A stretch of DNA of 64,000 nt, from positions 5,020 to 69,019 of the forward strand of contig NZ_SOFM01000026.1 of the NCBI RefSeq assembly GCF_004402705.1. The letters are read 5' to 3'. The notes under the pieces were generated by a model. That model worked only from the letters and a program-made list of their open reading frames with translations. It had not been told where the DNA came from and made no database searches. The number at the start of each line of letters is the position of its first letter. Positions within the stretch are counted from its first letter, which is position 1. The stretch is from Cryobacterium mannosilyticum. GTDB taxonomy: Bacteria > Actinomycetota > Actinomycetes > Actinomycetales > Microbacteriaceae. Both the position numbers and the translations under genes were made by a program. Below are positions 1-8,569 of the stretch, in pieces.

Positions 1-292
1 TCCCGCCCTGAACGACGCGGTGGCCAACGGCGATCAGGTCTGCCTCACTGAGCTGAGGTCCGTGCTCGGTGAAGGCCTCGATCATCACGGCGAAGCCGGC
101 GGTGTGATCGGCGATCGGCAGGTCGCGTTCGGTGCGGTCCGCCTTGGTGGGTCCGGCGTTGTGCCGGGAGTGCCCGATCGGCTCGCCGATGCGTTCGACC
201 AGGCCGCTGGCCAGCTCGGTCTCGGTGTCCATGTCGATCAGCTGGTACTTGAACGACGACGAGCCGGAGTTGACGACCAGGACGGCGCTCAT
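1..292 (-). CDS. ackA: Acetate kinase, N-terminal part (cut by window edge)
   Basis: Acetate kinase interconverts acetyl-phosphate + ADP and acetate + ATP in the cytoplasm. The 97 residues present begin MSAVLVVNSGSSSFKYQLID, which carries the family's N-terminal phosphate-binding motif VNSGSSSxK. They end in AVGHRVVQGG, close to the usual GHRVVHGG motif (Gln in place of His). The ATG at 292 overlaps the TGA of pta (ATGA), so translation is probably coupled. It is the third gene of xfp-pta-ackA and would recover ATP from acetyl-phosphate made by phosphoketolase. The remaining roughly 300 residues lie outside the window. Confidence 0.95.
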   Translation of the reverse strand, partial: MSAVLVVNSGSSSFKYQLIDMDTETELASGLVERIGEPIGHSRHNAGPTKADRTERDLPIADHTAGFAVMIEAFTEHGPQLSEADLIAVGHRVVQGG

Positions 293-2499
293 GCGGACAC
301 CGCCGCGGTCTCGGTGCGGGCTGCCGCCACGGCGGACAGGGTCGCCGCCTGGATCGCGGTGATGGCTACGGTGTTGACGATGTCCTGCACAAGTGCTCCT
401 CGGGAAAGATCGTTGATGGGTTTGCGAAGGCCCTGCAGGACGGGGCCGATCGCCAGGGCGCCGGCACTGCGCTGGACCGCCTTGTAGGTGTTGTTGCCGG
501 TGTTCAGGTCGGGGAAGATGAACACCGTCGCGCGGCCGGCCACGGCGGAGCCGGGCATCTTCGCGGCGGCGACGTCGGCATCCGCTGCCGCGTCGTACTG
601 GATCGGGCCTTCGATGAGCAGGTCGGGCCGGCGTTCGCGCACGAGCTCTGTCGCCGCGCGCACCTTGTCGACATCCGCGCCCTTGCCGGACTCCCCGGTG
701 GAGTAGGAGAGCATGGCGATGCGCGGTTCGATGCCGAACTCCACCGCGGTCTCGGAGGCCGAGATCGCGATGTCGGCCAGCTGCTCCGCGGACGGGTCGG
801 GGTTGACCGCGCAGTCGCCGTAGACGAGCACCTTGTCGGCGAGCGCCATCAGGAACACGCTCGAGACGACGGAGGTGTCCGGCCGGGTCTTGATGATCTC
901 GAAGCTCGGCCGGATGGTGTGCGCCGTGGTGTGGGTGGCGCCGGAGACCATGCCGTCGGCGAGGCCGAGCTGCACCATCATCGTGCCGAAGTAGGACACG
1001 TCGGTGACGACATCCATCGCCTGGTCGATCGTGACGCCCTTGTGCGCGCGCAGCTTCGCGTATTCCTCCGCGAACCGGGTGCGCAGCACGTCGTCGAACG
1101 GGCTGACCACCTGGGCCTTGGAAATGTCCAGGCCCAGGCCGATCGCCCGGGACCGCACCTCGAACTCCTCGCCGAGGATGGTGATGTCGGCCACGTCACG
1201 GGCGAGCAGGGTGGCGGCGGCCCGCAGGATGCGGTCGTCGTCTCCCTCGGGCATGACGATGCGCTTGCGGTTCTTCCTGGCCCGTTCGAGCAGGGTGTAC
1301 TCGAACATCAGCGGCGTCACCACGTCGGCGCGGCTGACCCGCAGCCGATCGAGCAGTACGGATGCGTCCACGTGGCCTTCGAAGAGGGCCAGCGCGGTGT
1401 CGTGCTTGCGCTGCGAGTCCGCCGCCATCCTGCCGGGGGTGTGCGTGATCCTCAGCGCCGCCTCGTAGGAGCCGAGTTCGGTGCGGATGATCGGCACCGA
1501 CGGCGCGAGGCCGTCGACGAGGCGTTCGATCTCCTCGGGGAGCGCGAACCCGCCCACGAGCACGATGCCCGCGATCGACGGGAAGGTCGCGGAGGAGTTC
1601 GCCATCAGCACGGCGAGCAGCACCTGCGGCCGGTCGCTCGGGATGACGACGACGGCGCCGTCGAACAGGCGCGGCAGCACGTTGACCATCGACATGGCCG
1701 CGACGACCACGCCCAGCGCCTCCCGCGACAGCAGCGCGGGGTCGCCGTTCACGAGGGTGCCGTTGGTGGACTTGAGGATGCTCTTCATGCTCGGGGCCAC
1801 GATGTACGGGTCCTCGGGGATCGCCCAGACCGGCACGGAGGCCAGCTGGCTGCCCGGCGCGTCGATCACGCCGCGCACGGAGCCGATCAGTTCGTCGAGG
1901 CGCGCGGGGTCGGCCCGGTTGATGATCACCCCGAGCAGGGAGACGTGCTCGTTTCGCAGCTCGGCCAGGGAGACGTCGGTCAGCTGACGGATGTCCTCCG
2001 GCCCGCGCGGGTCGCTCTGGCCGAGCCGGTCGCTCTGGTTGAGCACCTCGCCCTGGCCGGGGCCGACCCGGCCGCCGAGCACGAGCAGCACCGGCACGCC
2101 GAGGTTCGCGGCGACCCGGAGGTTGAAGGCGAGCTCGGTGGGGCTGCCGACATCCGTGTAGTCGCTGCCGACGACGACGACCGCGTCGCACTTCGCCTCG
2201 ACGGCCTTGTACCGGGCCACGATCCGGCCGAGGGCCGCGTCGGGGTCCAGGTGCACGTCGTCGTAGCTGACGCCGACGCACTCGTCATAGCTGAGCGGCG
2301 GTGTGCTCTTCGCCGACCCGGTGGCCAGGTGCGCGAGCAGCAGCTCGAGCACGTAGTCGGGGTGGTGCACCGAGCGGGCGACGGGCCGGAAGACGCCGAC
2401 CCGTTCGACCGAGCGGAGCAGGGTGTCCAGCACGCCGAGCGCGATCGTGGACTTGCCGGTGTTGCCCTCTGCCGAGGTGATGTAGATGCTGTCGGCCAT
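289..2499 (-). CDS. pta: Phosphate acetyltransferase, long (three-domain) form
   Basis: Transfers acetyl between acetyl-CoA and phosphate. At 736 aa this is the long form. An N-terminal BioD-like P-loop domain carries SAEGNTGKST at residues 9-18. A central regulatory (DRTGG-type) region follows, then a C-terminal PTA_PTB catalytic domain beginning near RKRIVMPEGDDDRILRAA and containing GMVSGATHTTAHTIRP and SYSTGESGKG. The start ATG shares one base with the TAA of xfp (TAATG), and its TGA overlaps the ackA start, so the three genes form a tightly coupled operon. It can turn phosphoketolase-derived acetyl-phosphate into acetyl-CoA. Confidence 0.97.
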   Translation of the reverse strand: MADSIYITSAEGNTGKSTIALGVLDTLLRSVERVGVFRPVARSVHHPDYVLELLLAHLATGSAKSTPPLSYDECVGVSYDDVHLDPDAALGRIVARYKAVEAKCDAVVVVGSDYTDVGSPTELAFNLRVAANLGVPVLLVLGGRVGPGQGEVLNQSDRLGQSDPRGPEDIRQLTDVSLAELRNEHVSLLGVIINRADPARLDELIGSVRGVIDAPGSQLASVPVWAIPEDPYIVAPSMKSILKSTNGTLVNGDPALLSREALGVVVAAMSMVNVLPRLFDGAVVVIPSDRPQVLLAVLMANSSATFPSIAGIVLVGGFALPEEIERLVDGLAPSVPIIRTELGSYEAALRITHTPGRMAADSQRKHDTALALFEGHVDASVLLDRLRVSRADVVTPLMFEYTLLERARKNRKRIVMPEGDDDRILRAAATLLARDVADITILGEEFEVRSRAIGLGLDISKAQVVSPFDDVLRTRFAEEYAKLRAHKGVTIDQAMDVVTDVSYFGTMMVQLGLADGMVSGATHTTAHTIRPSFEIIKTRPDTSVVSSVFLMALADKVLVYGDCAVNPDPSAEQLADIAISASETAVEFGIEPRIAMLSYSTGESGKGADVDKVRAATELVRERRPDLLIEGPIQYDAAADADVAAAKMPGSAVAGRATVFIFPDLNTGNNTYKAVQRSAGALAIGPVLQGLRKPINDLSRGALVQDIVNTVAITAIQAATLSAVAAARTETAAVSA

Positions 2500-4964
2500 T
2501 ATTCGTTGTCCCCGCCCGTTTCGATCGCATTGGTGACGCCGGCTCCGGCGCCCTGGGCGTCCCAGACCCATTCGGTCACCTCGGGGATGTCTTCCCCGTG
2601 GTCGCGGGTGTAGGCGCGGGCCCGCAGGCGCGCATCCTGCATCTCCTGGCGGAGCAGCCCGGCGCGGGCGCCGAGGCCCGGAACCCGGTCGATGACGTCC
2701 ATCACCAGGTGGTACCGGTCGAGGTCGTTGAGCATGACCATGTCGAACGGGGTCGTGGTGGTGCCTTCCTCCTTGTACCCGCGGGCGTGCAGGTTGGCAT
2801 GGCCGTGGCGCTTGTAGGTCAGGCGGTGGATCAGCCACGGGTAGCCGTGGTAGGCGAACACGATCGGCTTGTCGGCGGTGAAGAACGCGTCGAACTCGGC
2901 GTCGCTGAGCCCGTGCGGGTGGTCGGCCTCGGACTGCAGGCGCATCAGGTCGACGACGTTGACCACGCGCACCTTGAGTTCGGGGATCGCCTCCCGCAGG
3001 ATCGCGGCCGCGGCCAGGATCTCCAGGGTCGGCACCTCTCCGGCGGCGGCGAGCACGACATCCGGCTCGGTGCCGGCGACCTCGGTGCCGGCCCAGTCGA
3101 AGATGCCGAGGCCGCGCTCGCAGTGCGCGACGGCCTGGTCCATGGTCAGCCAGTTCGGCGCGGGCTGCTTGCCGGCGACGACGACGTTCACATAGTCGAC
3201 GCTGCGCAGGCAGTGGTCGTAGATGGAGAGCAGCGTGTTGGCGTCGAACGGCAGGTAGACGCGCACGACATCCGCGCTCTTGTTGACGACGTGGTCGATG
3301 AAGCCCGGGTCCTGGTGCGAGAAGCCGTTGTGGTCCTGCCGCCAGACGTGCGAGGAGAGCAGGTAGTTCAGGCTGGAGATCGAGCGGCGCCACGGGATCT
3401 CGCGGGTCACCTTGAGCCATTTGGCGTGCTGGTTGAACATCGAGTCGACGATGTGGATGAACGCCTCGTAGCAGTTGAACAGGCCGTGGCGGCCGGTGAG
3501 CAGGTAGCCCTCGAGCCAGCCCTGGCACTGGTGCTCGCTGAGCATCTCCATGATCCGTCCGGCCCGGTCGAGGTTGGTGTCGCCGGGGTGGTACTCGCCG
3601 TTCCAGGTCTTGTCCGTTGCCGCGAACACGGCAGGGGCGAGCCGGTTGGATGCCGTCTCGTCCGGCCCGAAGATGCGGAAGTTGTCGGGGTTGTCACGGA
3701 TGACGTCGGCCAGCCAGGTGCCGAGCACCTTGGTGGCCTCGTCGGTGGTCGCGCCGGGTGACGGCACGTCGACGGCGTAGTCGCGGAAGTTCGGCAGCCG
3801 CAGGTCCTTGCGGAGCAGTCCGCCGTTGGAGACCGGGTTGGCGCTCATCCGCAGGTCGCCGACCGGGGCGAGGGCCGTGATCTTCGCGACCGGGGCGCCG
3901 GCCTCGTCGAAGAGTTCCTCCGGCCGGTAGGAGGCGAGCCAGCCCTCGAGCAGCCGGGTGTGCTCCAGCGTGTCGCGGGCGTTGCTCAGCGGCACCTGAT
4001 GCGAACGCCAGGAGTCGACGACCTGCACGCCGTCGATCGTGGTCGGGCAGGTCCAGCCCTTGGGGGTGCGCAGGATGATCATCGGCCAGCGCGGGCGTTC
4101 GGTGTCGCCGGCCAGGGCCCGGGCCTTGATGTCGGCGATCTCGTTGAGCACCTCGTCGAGGGTCTCGGCCATCCGCTGGTGCACCAGGAGCGGGTCTTCC
4201 TCGTTGAACCCGCCGGAGACGATGTAGGGCTTGTGGCCGTAGCCGCGCATCAGGTCGAGGAGTTCCTCCTCGGGGATGCGGGCGAGCACGGTGGGGTTGG
4301 CGATCTTGTAGCCGTTGAGGTGCAGGATCGGCAGCACGACGCCGTCGACGAGCGGGTCGACGAACTTGTTCGAGTGCCAGCTGGTGGCGAGCGGGCCGGT
4401 CTCGGCCTCGCCGTCGCCGACGACGGCGGCGACGAGCAGGTCGGGGTTGTCGAAGGCCGCGCCGTAGGCGTGGCTGAGCGCGTAGCCGAGCTCGCCGCCC
4501 TCGTGGATCGAGCCGGGCGTTTCGGGTGAGGCGTGGCTGGGGATGCCGCCCGGGAAGGAGAACTGGCGGAACAGGGCCTTGACGCCGCGTTCGCTCTGCT
4601 CGATACCGGAGTAGATCTCGCTGTAGGTGCCGTCGAGGTAGGCGTTGGCAACCATGCCGGGGCCGCCGTGGCCGGGGCCGGTGACATAAAGGGTGCTGAT
4701 GGCGCGTTCCTGGATGGCCCGGTTCAGGTGGGCGTAGAGGAAGTTGAGCCCCGGGGTCGTGCCCCAGTGGCCCAGCAGGCGCGGTTTAATGTGGTCACGG
4801 TTGAGGGGTTCACGCAATAACGGGTTGTCCAACAGGTAGATCTGCCCGACCGCCAGGTAATTTGCGGCCCGCCACCAGGCGTCGACGCTGGCGAGGGCGT
4901 CTGCACTGAGCGGTTGCGTCTGGCGATGAGGCCAGAGGAAGGATTTACCGGACGATTCAACCAT
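2499..4964 (-). CDS. xfp: Xylulose-5-phosphate/fructose-6-phosphate phosphoketolase
   Basis: TPP-dependent phosphoketolase that cleaves xylulose-5-P (often also fructose-6-P) with phosphate to acetyl-phosphate and an aldose phosphate. Its 821 aa match the usual family length. Visible signatures are GHWGTTPGLNFLY (65-77), TGPGHGGPG (95-103) and the TPP/metal motif GDGEAETG (183-190) followed by NGYKIAN. A GGAGG ribosome site lies five bases before the ATG. It is the first gene of the xfp-pta-ackA operon. With the pentose genes at 17-35 kb it provides a phosphoketolase route for pentoses. Whether it prefers the C5 or C6 substrate cannot be told from motifs. Confidence 0.97.
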   Translation of the reverse strand: MVESSGKSFLWPHRQTQPLSADALASVDAWWRAANYLAVGQIYLLDNPLLREPLNRDHIKPRLLGHWGTTPGLNFLYAHLNRAIQERAISTLYVTGPGHGGPGMVANAYLDGTYSEIYSGIEQSERGVKALFRQFSFPGGIPSHASPETPGSIHEGGELGYALSHAYGAAFDNPDLLVAAVVGDGEAETGPLATSWHSNKFVDPLVDGVVLPILHLNGYKIANPTVLARIPEEELLDLMRGYGHKPYIVSGGFNEEDPLLVHQRMAETLDEVLNEIADIKARALAGDTERPRWPMIILRTPKGWTCPTTIDGVQVVDSWRSHQVPLSNARDTLEHTRLLEGWLASYRPEELFDEAGAPVAKITALAPVGDLRMSANPVSNGGLLRKDLRLPNFRDYAVDVPSPGATTDEATKVLGTWLADVIRDNPDNFRIFGPDETASNRLAPAVFAATDKTWNGEYHPGDTNLDRAGRIMEMLSEHQCQGWLEGYLLTGRHGLFNCYEAFIHIVDSMFNQHAKWLKVTREIPWRRSISSLNYLLSSHVWRQDHNGFSHQDPGFIDHVVNKSADVVRVYLPFDANTLLSIYDHCLRSVDYVNVVVAGKQPAPNWLTMDQAVAHCERGLGIFDWAGTEVAGTEPDVVLAAAGEVPTLEILAAAAILREAIPELKVRVVNVVDLMRLQSEADHPHGLSDAEFDAFFTADKPIVFAYHGYPWLIHRLTYKRHGHANLHARGYKEEGTTTTPFDMVMLNDLDRYHLVMDVIDRVPGLGARAGLLRQEMQDARLRARAYTRDHGEDIPEVTEWVWDAQGAGAGVTNAIETGGDNE

Positions 4965-5105
4965 GGGTGCCTCCAGGCACTGTCGGGGCGTTATCTGCGC
5001 CCTACCATCCTAGGAGAAATTGCGGAATCGTTATCATGGCTAACGGCATTTCGGCGGCCTCACCGCGGTAAACCGGGGCCGGCGGCCGGAAGAATGCACA
5101 AAAAA

Positions 5106-5193
5106 GACTCCTCGCGCACCCACCAGAGCCCGGTTACCCTTGCTACGTTTCCGTCCTGGGGGAGTTGGCCGAGATGGCGCCACGCGAGGAGCC
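5106..5193 (-). ncRNA. ffs: Small SRP RNA (4.5S type)
   Basis: Read on the minus strand, the sequence contains CAGGACGGAAACGTAGCAAG. This is the SRP helix-8 signature: an ACG-GAAA-CGT hairpin with a GNRA tetraloop, flanked by the CAGG/AGCA symmetric loop that binds Ffh M domain. The ends pair over 11 bp: GGCTCCTCGCG (5193-5183) with CGCGAGGAGTC (5116-5106), allowing one G-U. Inner stems CTCGG/CCGGG and GCCA/TGGT also form. A run of six T follows the 3' end (5105-5100), as in an intrinsic terminator. Length about 88 nt, typical of the bacterial small SRP RNA. The exact 5' end is inferred from pairing. Confidence 0.92.
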
Positions 5194-5272
5194 GACTGCC
5201 AGTTTAGGCGGAAAGGCCCGCGCCCCCAAAACCCGTCGGCGGCGAGGCGAATCCGGCCGATCCCGGCCGGGT

Positions 5273-5302
5273 GTGACAGCGGCCGCCGGAAACAGGTAGG
5301 AT
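5273..5302 (+). promoter_or_regulatory. Likely sigma-70-type promoter of tRNA-Ser
   Basis: GTGACA (5273-5278, five of six matches to TTGACA) and TAGGAT (5297-5302, four of six matches to TATAAT) are separated by 18 bases. They lie 37 bases before the tRNA. This is a consensus reading only. Confidence 0.5.
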
Positions 5303-5338
5303 TCTTTCTTGGCCGATCCTCACGGATACGGCCGGCCA

Positions 5339-5426
5339 GGAGAATTCGCCTAGTGGCCTATGGCGCACGCTTGGAAAGCGTGTTGGGTGAGAGCCCTCGG
5401 GGGTTCGAATCCCCCATTCTCCGCCA
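5339..5426 (+). tRNA. tRNA-Ser (anticodon GGA)
   Basis: Acceptor strands GGAGAAT (5339-5345) and ATTCTCC (5416-5422) pair fully. A G discriminator and an encoded CCA (5424-5426) follow. The anticodon stem CACGC/GCGTG encloses TTGGAAA with anticodon GGA at 5373-5375. A long variable arm (GGGTGAGAGCCCTC) makes it class II, and the T arm contains GGGGGTTCGAATCCCCC. It decodes UCC/UCU serine codons. It sits close to, and opposite in strand to, the SRP RNA. Confidence 0.97.
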
Positions 5427-5443
5427 AGAACGTGGATCATCAC

Positions 5444-5521
5444 CCGGTGGTCGACCCTGTCGAGACCGGTGGTCGAGCCTGTCGTGACCCTCGCGTGATT
5501 TCGACACGCTCAATCACCGGG
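5444..5521. repeat. Intergenic repeat with core CCGGTGGTCGANCCTGTCG
   Basis: Two direct copies of CCGGTGGTCGA(C/G)CCTGTCG begin at 5444 and 5466. A degenerate inverted copy, TTTCGACACGCTCAATCACC, runs from 5499 to 5518. The inverted arms could form a hairpin just after tRNA-Ser. I recall similar GGTGGTCGAG..CTCGACCACC intergenic repeats from Microbacteriaceae genomes, but cannot check that here. Confidence 0.6.
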
Positions 5522-5538
5522 TGCCGCCACCGGCTCGA

Positions 5539-5778
5539 TCAGTCGTCGAGGCGGCGGCGCGGCCGCGGTGCGGGCGGCGGCGGCACTTCTTTCGCGGCGA
5601 CGATGTCCGCCAGCGTGATCGCGACGAGCCCGCGTTTGGTCTCGACCATGCACACGGCCCCGTCGCAGGAGCGGAGGTAGCCGACGGCATCCGTCACCCC
5701 ACCCTCGATGCGTCGGCGCACGACGACCCGGGTTCCCGGTTCGGCGTCGATCACGAACCGGGCTGCATCTACATTCAT
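5539..5778 (-). CDS. Small SH3-like (Rv0428c N-terminal type) domain protein
   Basis: A 79-aa protein starting MNVDAARFVIDAEPGTRVVV. The pattern G(T)RVVVRRRI..G..TDAVGYL followed by VAITLADIVAAKEVPPPP resembles the SH3-like domain found N-terminal to the GNAT domain in Mycobacterium Rv0428c-type acetyltransferases. Here it stands alone, with a basic C-terminal tail PRPRRRLDD. The ATG at 5778 was preferred over a start 46 codons upstream, because the upstream extension reads like out-of-frame sequence overlapping ktrA. It lies 38 bases after the ktrA stop on the same strand. Family assignment is moderate and function is unknown. Confidence 0.65.
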   Translation of the reverse strand: MNVDAARFVIDAEPGTRVVVRRRIEGGVTDAVGYLRSCDGAVCMVETKRGLVAITLADIVAAKEVPPPPAPRPRRRLDD

Positions 5779-5816
5779 CAGGGCGAGCCTACCCGCAGCG
5801 CTGGGGCCCGGCCCGG

Positions 5817-6512
5817 TCAGATCAGCCGGCTGAACGCCTCGACCCGTTTGGACTCCCCCGCGATCAGGATGATGTCGGTCGCCGCGATCATGGTGTCCAG
5901 GGTCGTGTAGCTCCACACCCCGTCGCGGTTGAACGCGGTGACGGTGACCCCGTGGTTGGGCCGGATGCGTGTCTTGCCGAGCGGCACCCCGATGATCTCC
6001 CGCGGCGGTGTCGTCTTCACGAGGGCGAAGTTCTCGCCGATCTCGATGTAATCCTGCATCACCCCGCGAACCAGGTGGGCGACCCGTTTGCCCATGTCCT
6101 TCTCGGGGTAGATGACGTGGCTGACCCCCAGCTGCTGCAGGATCTCGCCGTGCGGGTCGCTCACGGCCTTCGCCCAGATGTTGGGGATGCCGAGCTTGAG
6201 CAGCAGCGACGCGGTGAGGATGTTCGCCTGGATGTCGCCGCCGATCGCGACGACGGCGCTGGTGAACTCGGTCACCGACAGCTGACGGAGGGTTTCCTCC
6301 TTGGTCGAGTCGGCGCGCACGACGTGGGTGAGCAGCCCGTTGTGCGCCTGCACGATGTCCTCGTCGCCGTCGATTCCGAGCACCTCGGTGCCGCTCTCCA
6401 TCAGTTCGAGGGCGAGGGAACTGCCGAACCGGCCGAGGCCGATCACGACCACCGACTCGGATTCGGCGATGCGGGCGGGGTCGTGAGACCCGAACAGGTT
6501 GAACTTAGCCAA
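5817..6512 (-). CDS. ktrA: Potassium-channel regulatory subunit, KtrA/TrkA family
   Basis: Cytoplasmic RCK protein that gates the KtrB/TrkH pore in response to bound nucleotide. The 231 aa hold an N-terminal Rossmann RCK_N domain with VVVIGLGRFGSSLA and the acidic strand end GIDGDED, then a TrkA_C domain (roughly 140-225, GVPLGKTRIRPNHGVTVTAF). It has a single RCK_N/TrkA_C set, as in KtrA, not the doubled TrkA of enterobacteria. The start is TTG at 6512, which overlaps the end of ktrB by eight bases, so the two are one transcription unit. It reads MAKFNLFGSHDPARIAESES. I am confident in the family and less so in the exact start. Confidence 0.93.
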   Translation of the reverse strand: MAKFNLFGSHDPARIAESESVVVIGLGRFGSSLALELMESGTEVLGIDGDEDIVQAHNGLLTHVVRADSTKEETLRQLSVTEFTSAVVAIGGDIQANILTASLLLKLGIPNIWAKAVSDPHGEILQQLGVSHVIYPEKDMGKRVAHLVRGVMQDYIEIGENFALVKTTPPREIIGVPLGKTRIRPNHGVTVTAFNRDGVWSYTTLDTMIAATDIILIAGESKRVEAFSRLI

Positions 6513-7872
6513 TGATCGGCCTCTCTTTCGGTAGCTCGTAGGTGGTCGGGCGTTCGCGGAGGGCGAGCGCCGAGGCGAAGGTGATCGGCCCCAGCCGGCC
6601 GATGAACATGAGCAGCATCAGGATGATCTTGCCTGCCTCCGGCAGCCCGGCGGTGATCCCCGTGGACAGTCCCACCGTGCCGAAGGCCGAGATCACCTCG
6701 AACAGGAGCTTGTCCATGCTGATGTCGGTCATCACCATCAGCGCGGCCGTCGACGCGATGACGACCGCGACGGCGAGCAGCACGATCGTGATCGCCTGCC
6801 GGTGCACCGCGCGGGAGAGCCGCTTGCCGAACACGTTCACGGCGGTGTCGCCGCGCACCTCGGCGAGGAGGATGAAGAAGAGCACGCCGAAGGTGGTGAT
6901 CTTGATGCCGCCGGCGGTTCCGGCCGGACCGCCGCCGATCAGCATCAGGATGTCGGTGCCGAGCAGGCTGGCCGAGTCCATCGCGCCGGTGTCGACGCTG
7001 TTGAAGCCGGCCGTGCGCGCCTGCACGGACTGGAAGAATCCGACCAGGAGCTTGCTCGGCCAGTCGAGCGGCCCGAGGGTCGCCGGGTTGGACCACTCGA
7101 CGGCCGTGAGGTACACCGTGCCGCCGACCAGGAGGATCAGTGTGCCGGCCAGCACCAGTCGGGTGTTCATGTTCCACAGTCGGGGCGTCTTGAGATGCCG
7201 GCGCAGCTGCACGATCACGGGGAAGCCCAGCCCGCCGAGGATCACGGCGGCGGCGATCGGCAGGCAGATGAGCGGATCCGTGGCGTAGGAGATGAGGTTG
7301 TCGCTGAACAGCGCGAACCCCGCGTTGTTGAACGACGAGACAGCGTGGAAGACGCCGAGCCAGATTGCGCGGCCGAGCGGCTCGCCATAGCCGAGCAGGA
7401 AGCGGAGGCTGAGCAGCAGCGCGACGCTCGCCTCGATCACCAGCGACATCCGCACGACGCCCAAGACGAGCCCCTTGACGTCGTCCAGTCCCACGCTCTT
7501 CGCCTCGGCGGCCGCGGTGATCCGGGAGCGCAGCGAGAGCTTGCGCATGACCGCGAGCCCGATCACCGACGCGAAAGTCATGATCCCCAGGCCGCCGATC
7601 TGGATCAGCAGGAGAATGACGACCTGGCCGAAGGCGGTCCACTGGGTGGCGGTGTCGACGACGATCAGCCCGGTCACGCAGACGGCGGAGGTCGCGGTGA
7701 AGATCGCGTCGAAGAACGACGCCCCGCCCGCCCCCGGGGTGGATATCGGCAGCATCAGCAGGCCCGTGCCGATCAGGATCGTCGTGGCGAACGCGGCGGC
7801 GACGACCTGGGCCGGGTGCGGCCGGAACCGCGAGGTTCTCGCGGTGGGGCGGGGCGTCGTCCGGGGATTCAC
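6505..7872 (-). CDS. ktrB: Potassium uptake pore protein, KtrB/TrkH family
   Basis: Membrane K+ translocating subunit of 455 aa with the four-fold M1-P-M2 organisation of the SKT family. The four filter loops are visible: TATSAVCVTGL, VSSFNNAGFAL, VQARTAGFNSV and SAFGTVGLSTG. Each carries the conserved selectivity glycine, here within TG, AG, AG and VG. A basic cytoplasmic N-terminus precedes the first membrane helix. Start is GTG at 7872. ktrA follows with an eight-base overlap, giving a ktrBA unit for K+ homeostasis and osmoadaptation. Ion specificity (K+ with or without Na+ coupling) is family knowledge and not seen directly. Confidence 0.94.
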   Translation of the reverse strand: MNPRTTPRPTARTSRFRPHPAQVVAAAFATTILIGTGLLMLPISTPGAGGASFFDAIFTATSAVCVTGLIVVDTATQWTAFGQVVILLLIQIGGLGIMTFASVIGLAVMRKLSLRSRITAAAEAKSVGLDDVKGLVLGVVRMSLVIEASVALLLSLRFLLGYGEPLGRAIWLGVFHAVSSFNNAGFALFSDNLISYATDPLICLPIAAAVILGGLGFPVIVQLRRHLKTPRLWNMNTRLVLAGTLILLVGGTVYLTAVEWSNPATLGPLDWPSKLLVGFFQSVQARTAGFNSVDTGAMDSASLLGTDILMLIGGGPAGTAGGIKITTFGVLFFILLAEVRGDTAVNVFGKRLSRAVHRQAITIVLLAVAVVIASTAALMVMTDISMDKLLFEVISAFGTVGLSTGITAGLPEAGKIILMLLMFIGRLGPITFASALALRERPTTYELPKERPIIG

Positions 7873-8003
7873 CTGCTCACTCTACGGTCGATGCCGTTCC
7901 GGCGGGTGGCCGCGACCAAACCGATTCGGCGAGGGCACCGGACCCCTTATGCGGCCCGGGGAAATCCGAGGCCGGAACTGAACAACGGAAGAGAGTACTC
8001 ATC

Positions 8004-8549
8004 ATGAACACGATCACGAAGCGTCTCAGTGCATTCGGCATCGCCGGCATCGCATCCGCCATCATCGTCGGTGGGCTGGCCGCCCCCGCCCAGGCATCCG
8101 AACAGGGCAGCCCGCGGCTCACCGGCACCGACGGCTCGTCGGCGGCCCAGACCGTCGACTTCGGCCTGCTCACCGACGCCCTGACCGGAAACCAGGCCAC
8201 CGGAACCGGCGTCGCCGGCAACGACGCCTCGCTCCTCGGCGGCGGCGTGCTCAAGGCCCCTCTCGTCAGCGGCCCGGTCGTCGACCGCTCGCTGACCGGG
8301 GACGTCGGCGACGTCGCCTCGGGCAACGAGGTCGGCAACGGCACCTCGATCGGCAACGGCAACGACGTTCCGGTTGCTTCCGGAAACGACACCTCGGTCA
8401 CCGCCCCCGTCGAGGCACCGGTCACCGCTCCGGTCGGTTCGGGCAATGACGTCACCGGCGGCAACGTCGGCGACATCGGATCGTCCGTGAACGACGTGGT
8501 CGACGGGTCGCTCGGCGGCCTCGACCTGGGCGCCGTTCTCGGCCGCTAA
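8004..8549 (+). CDS. Secreted Gly-Asn-rich protein with GN(D/E)V motifs
   Basis: 181 aa. A Sec-type signal peptide (MNTITKRLSAFGIAGIASAI, hydrophobic core, cleavage near AQASEQ around residue 33) precedes a low-complexity mature part with no cysteines. From about residue 105 it is built of recurring SGNEV, GNGND, SGNDT and SGNDV units spaced 8-20 residues apart, with a VTAPVEAPVTAPV stretch between. Ribosome site GGAAGAGA lies before the ATG, and a clear hairpin terminator follows at 8570. This is a single-gene transcript between divergent ktrBA and a membrane protein. I do not recognise a family; an exported surface or matrix protein is likely. Confidence 0.8.
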   Translation: MNTITKRLSAFGIAGIASAIIVGGLAAPAQASEQGSPRLTGTDGSSAAQTVDFGLLTDALTGNQATGTGVAGNDASLLGGGVLKAPLVSGPVVDRSLTGDVGDVASGNEVGNGTSIGNGNDVPVASGNDTSVTAPVEAPVTAPVGSGNDVTGGNVGDIGSSVNDVVDGSLGGLDLGAVLGR

Positions 8550-8569
8550 CCCGCGCAGCACACAACGAT

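Noticed and set aside
5155..5205. tRNA-like D-arm (TTGGCCGAGATGG) upstream of tRNA-Ser, suggesting a second class II tRNA
   Set aside because: No acceptor pairing or anticodon arm could be built. The same bases form the SRP RNA on the opposite strand.
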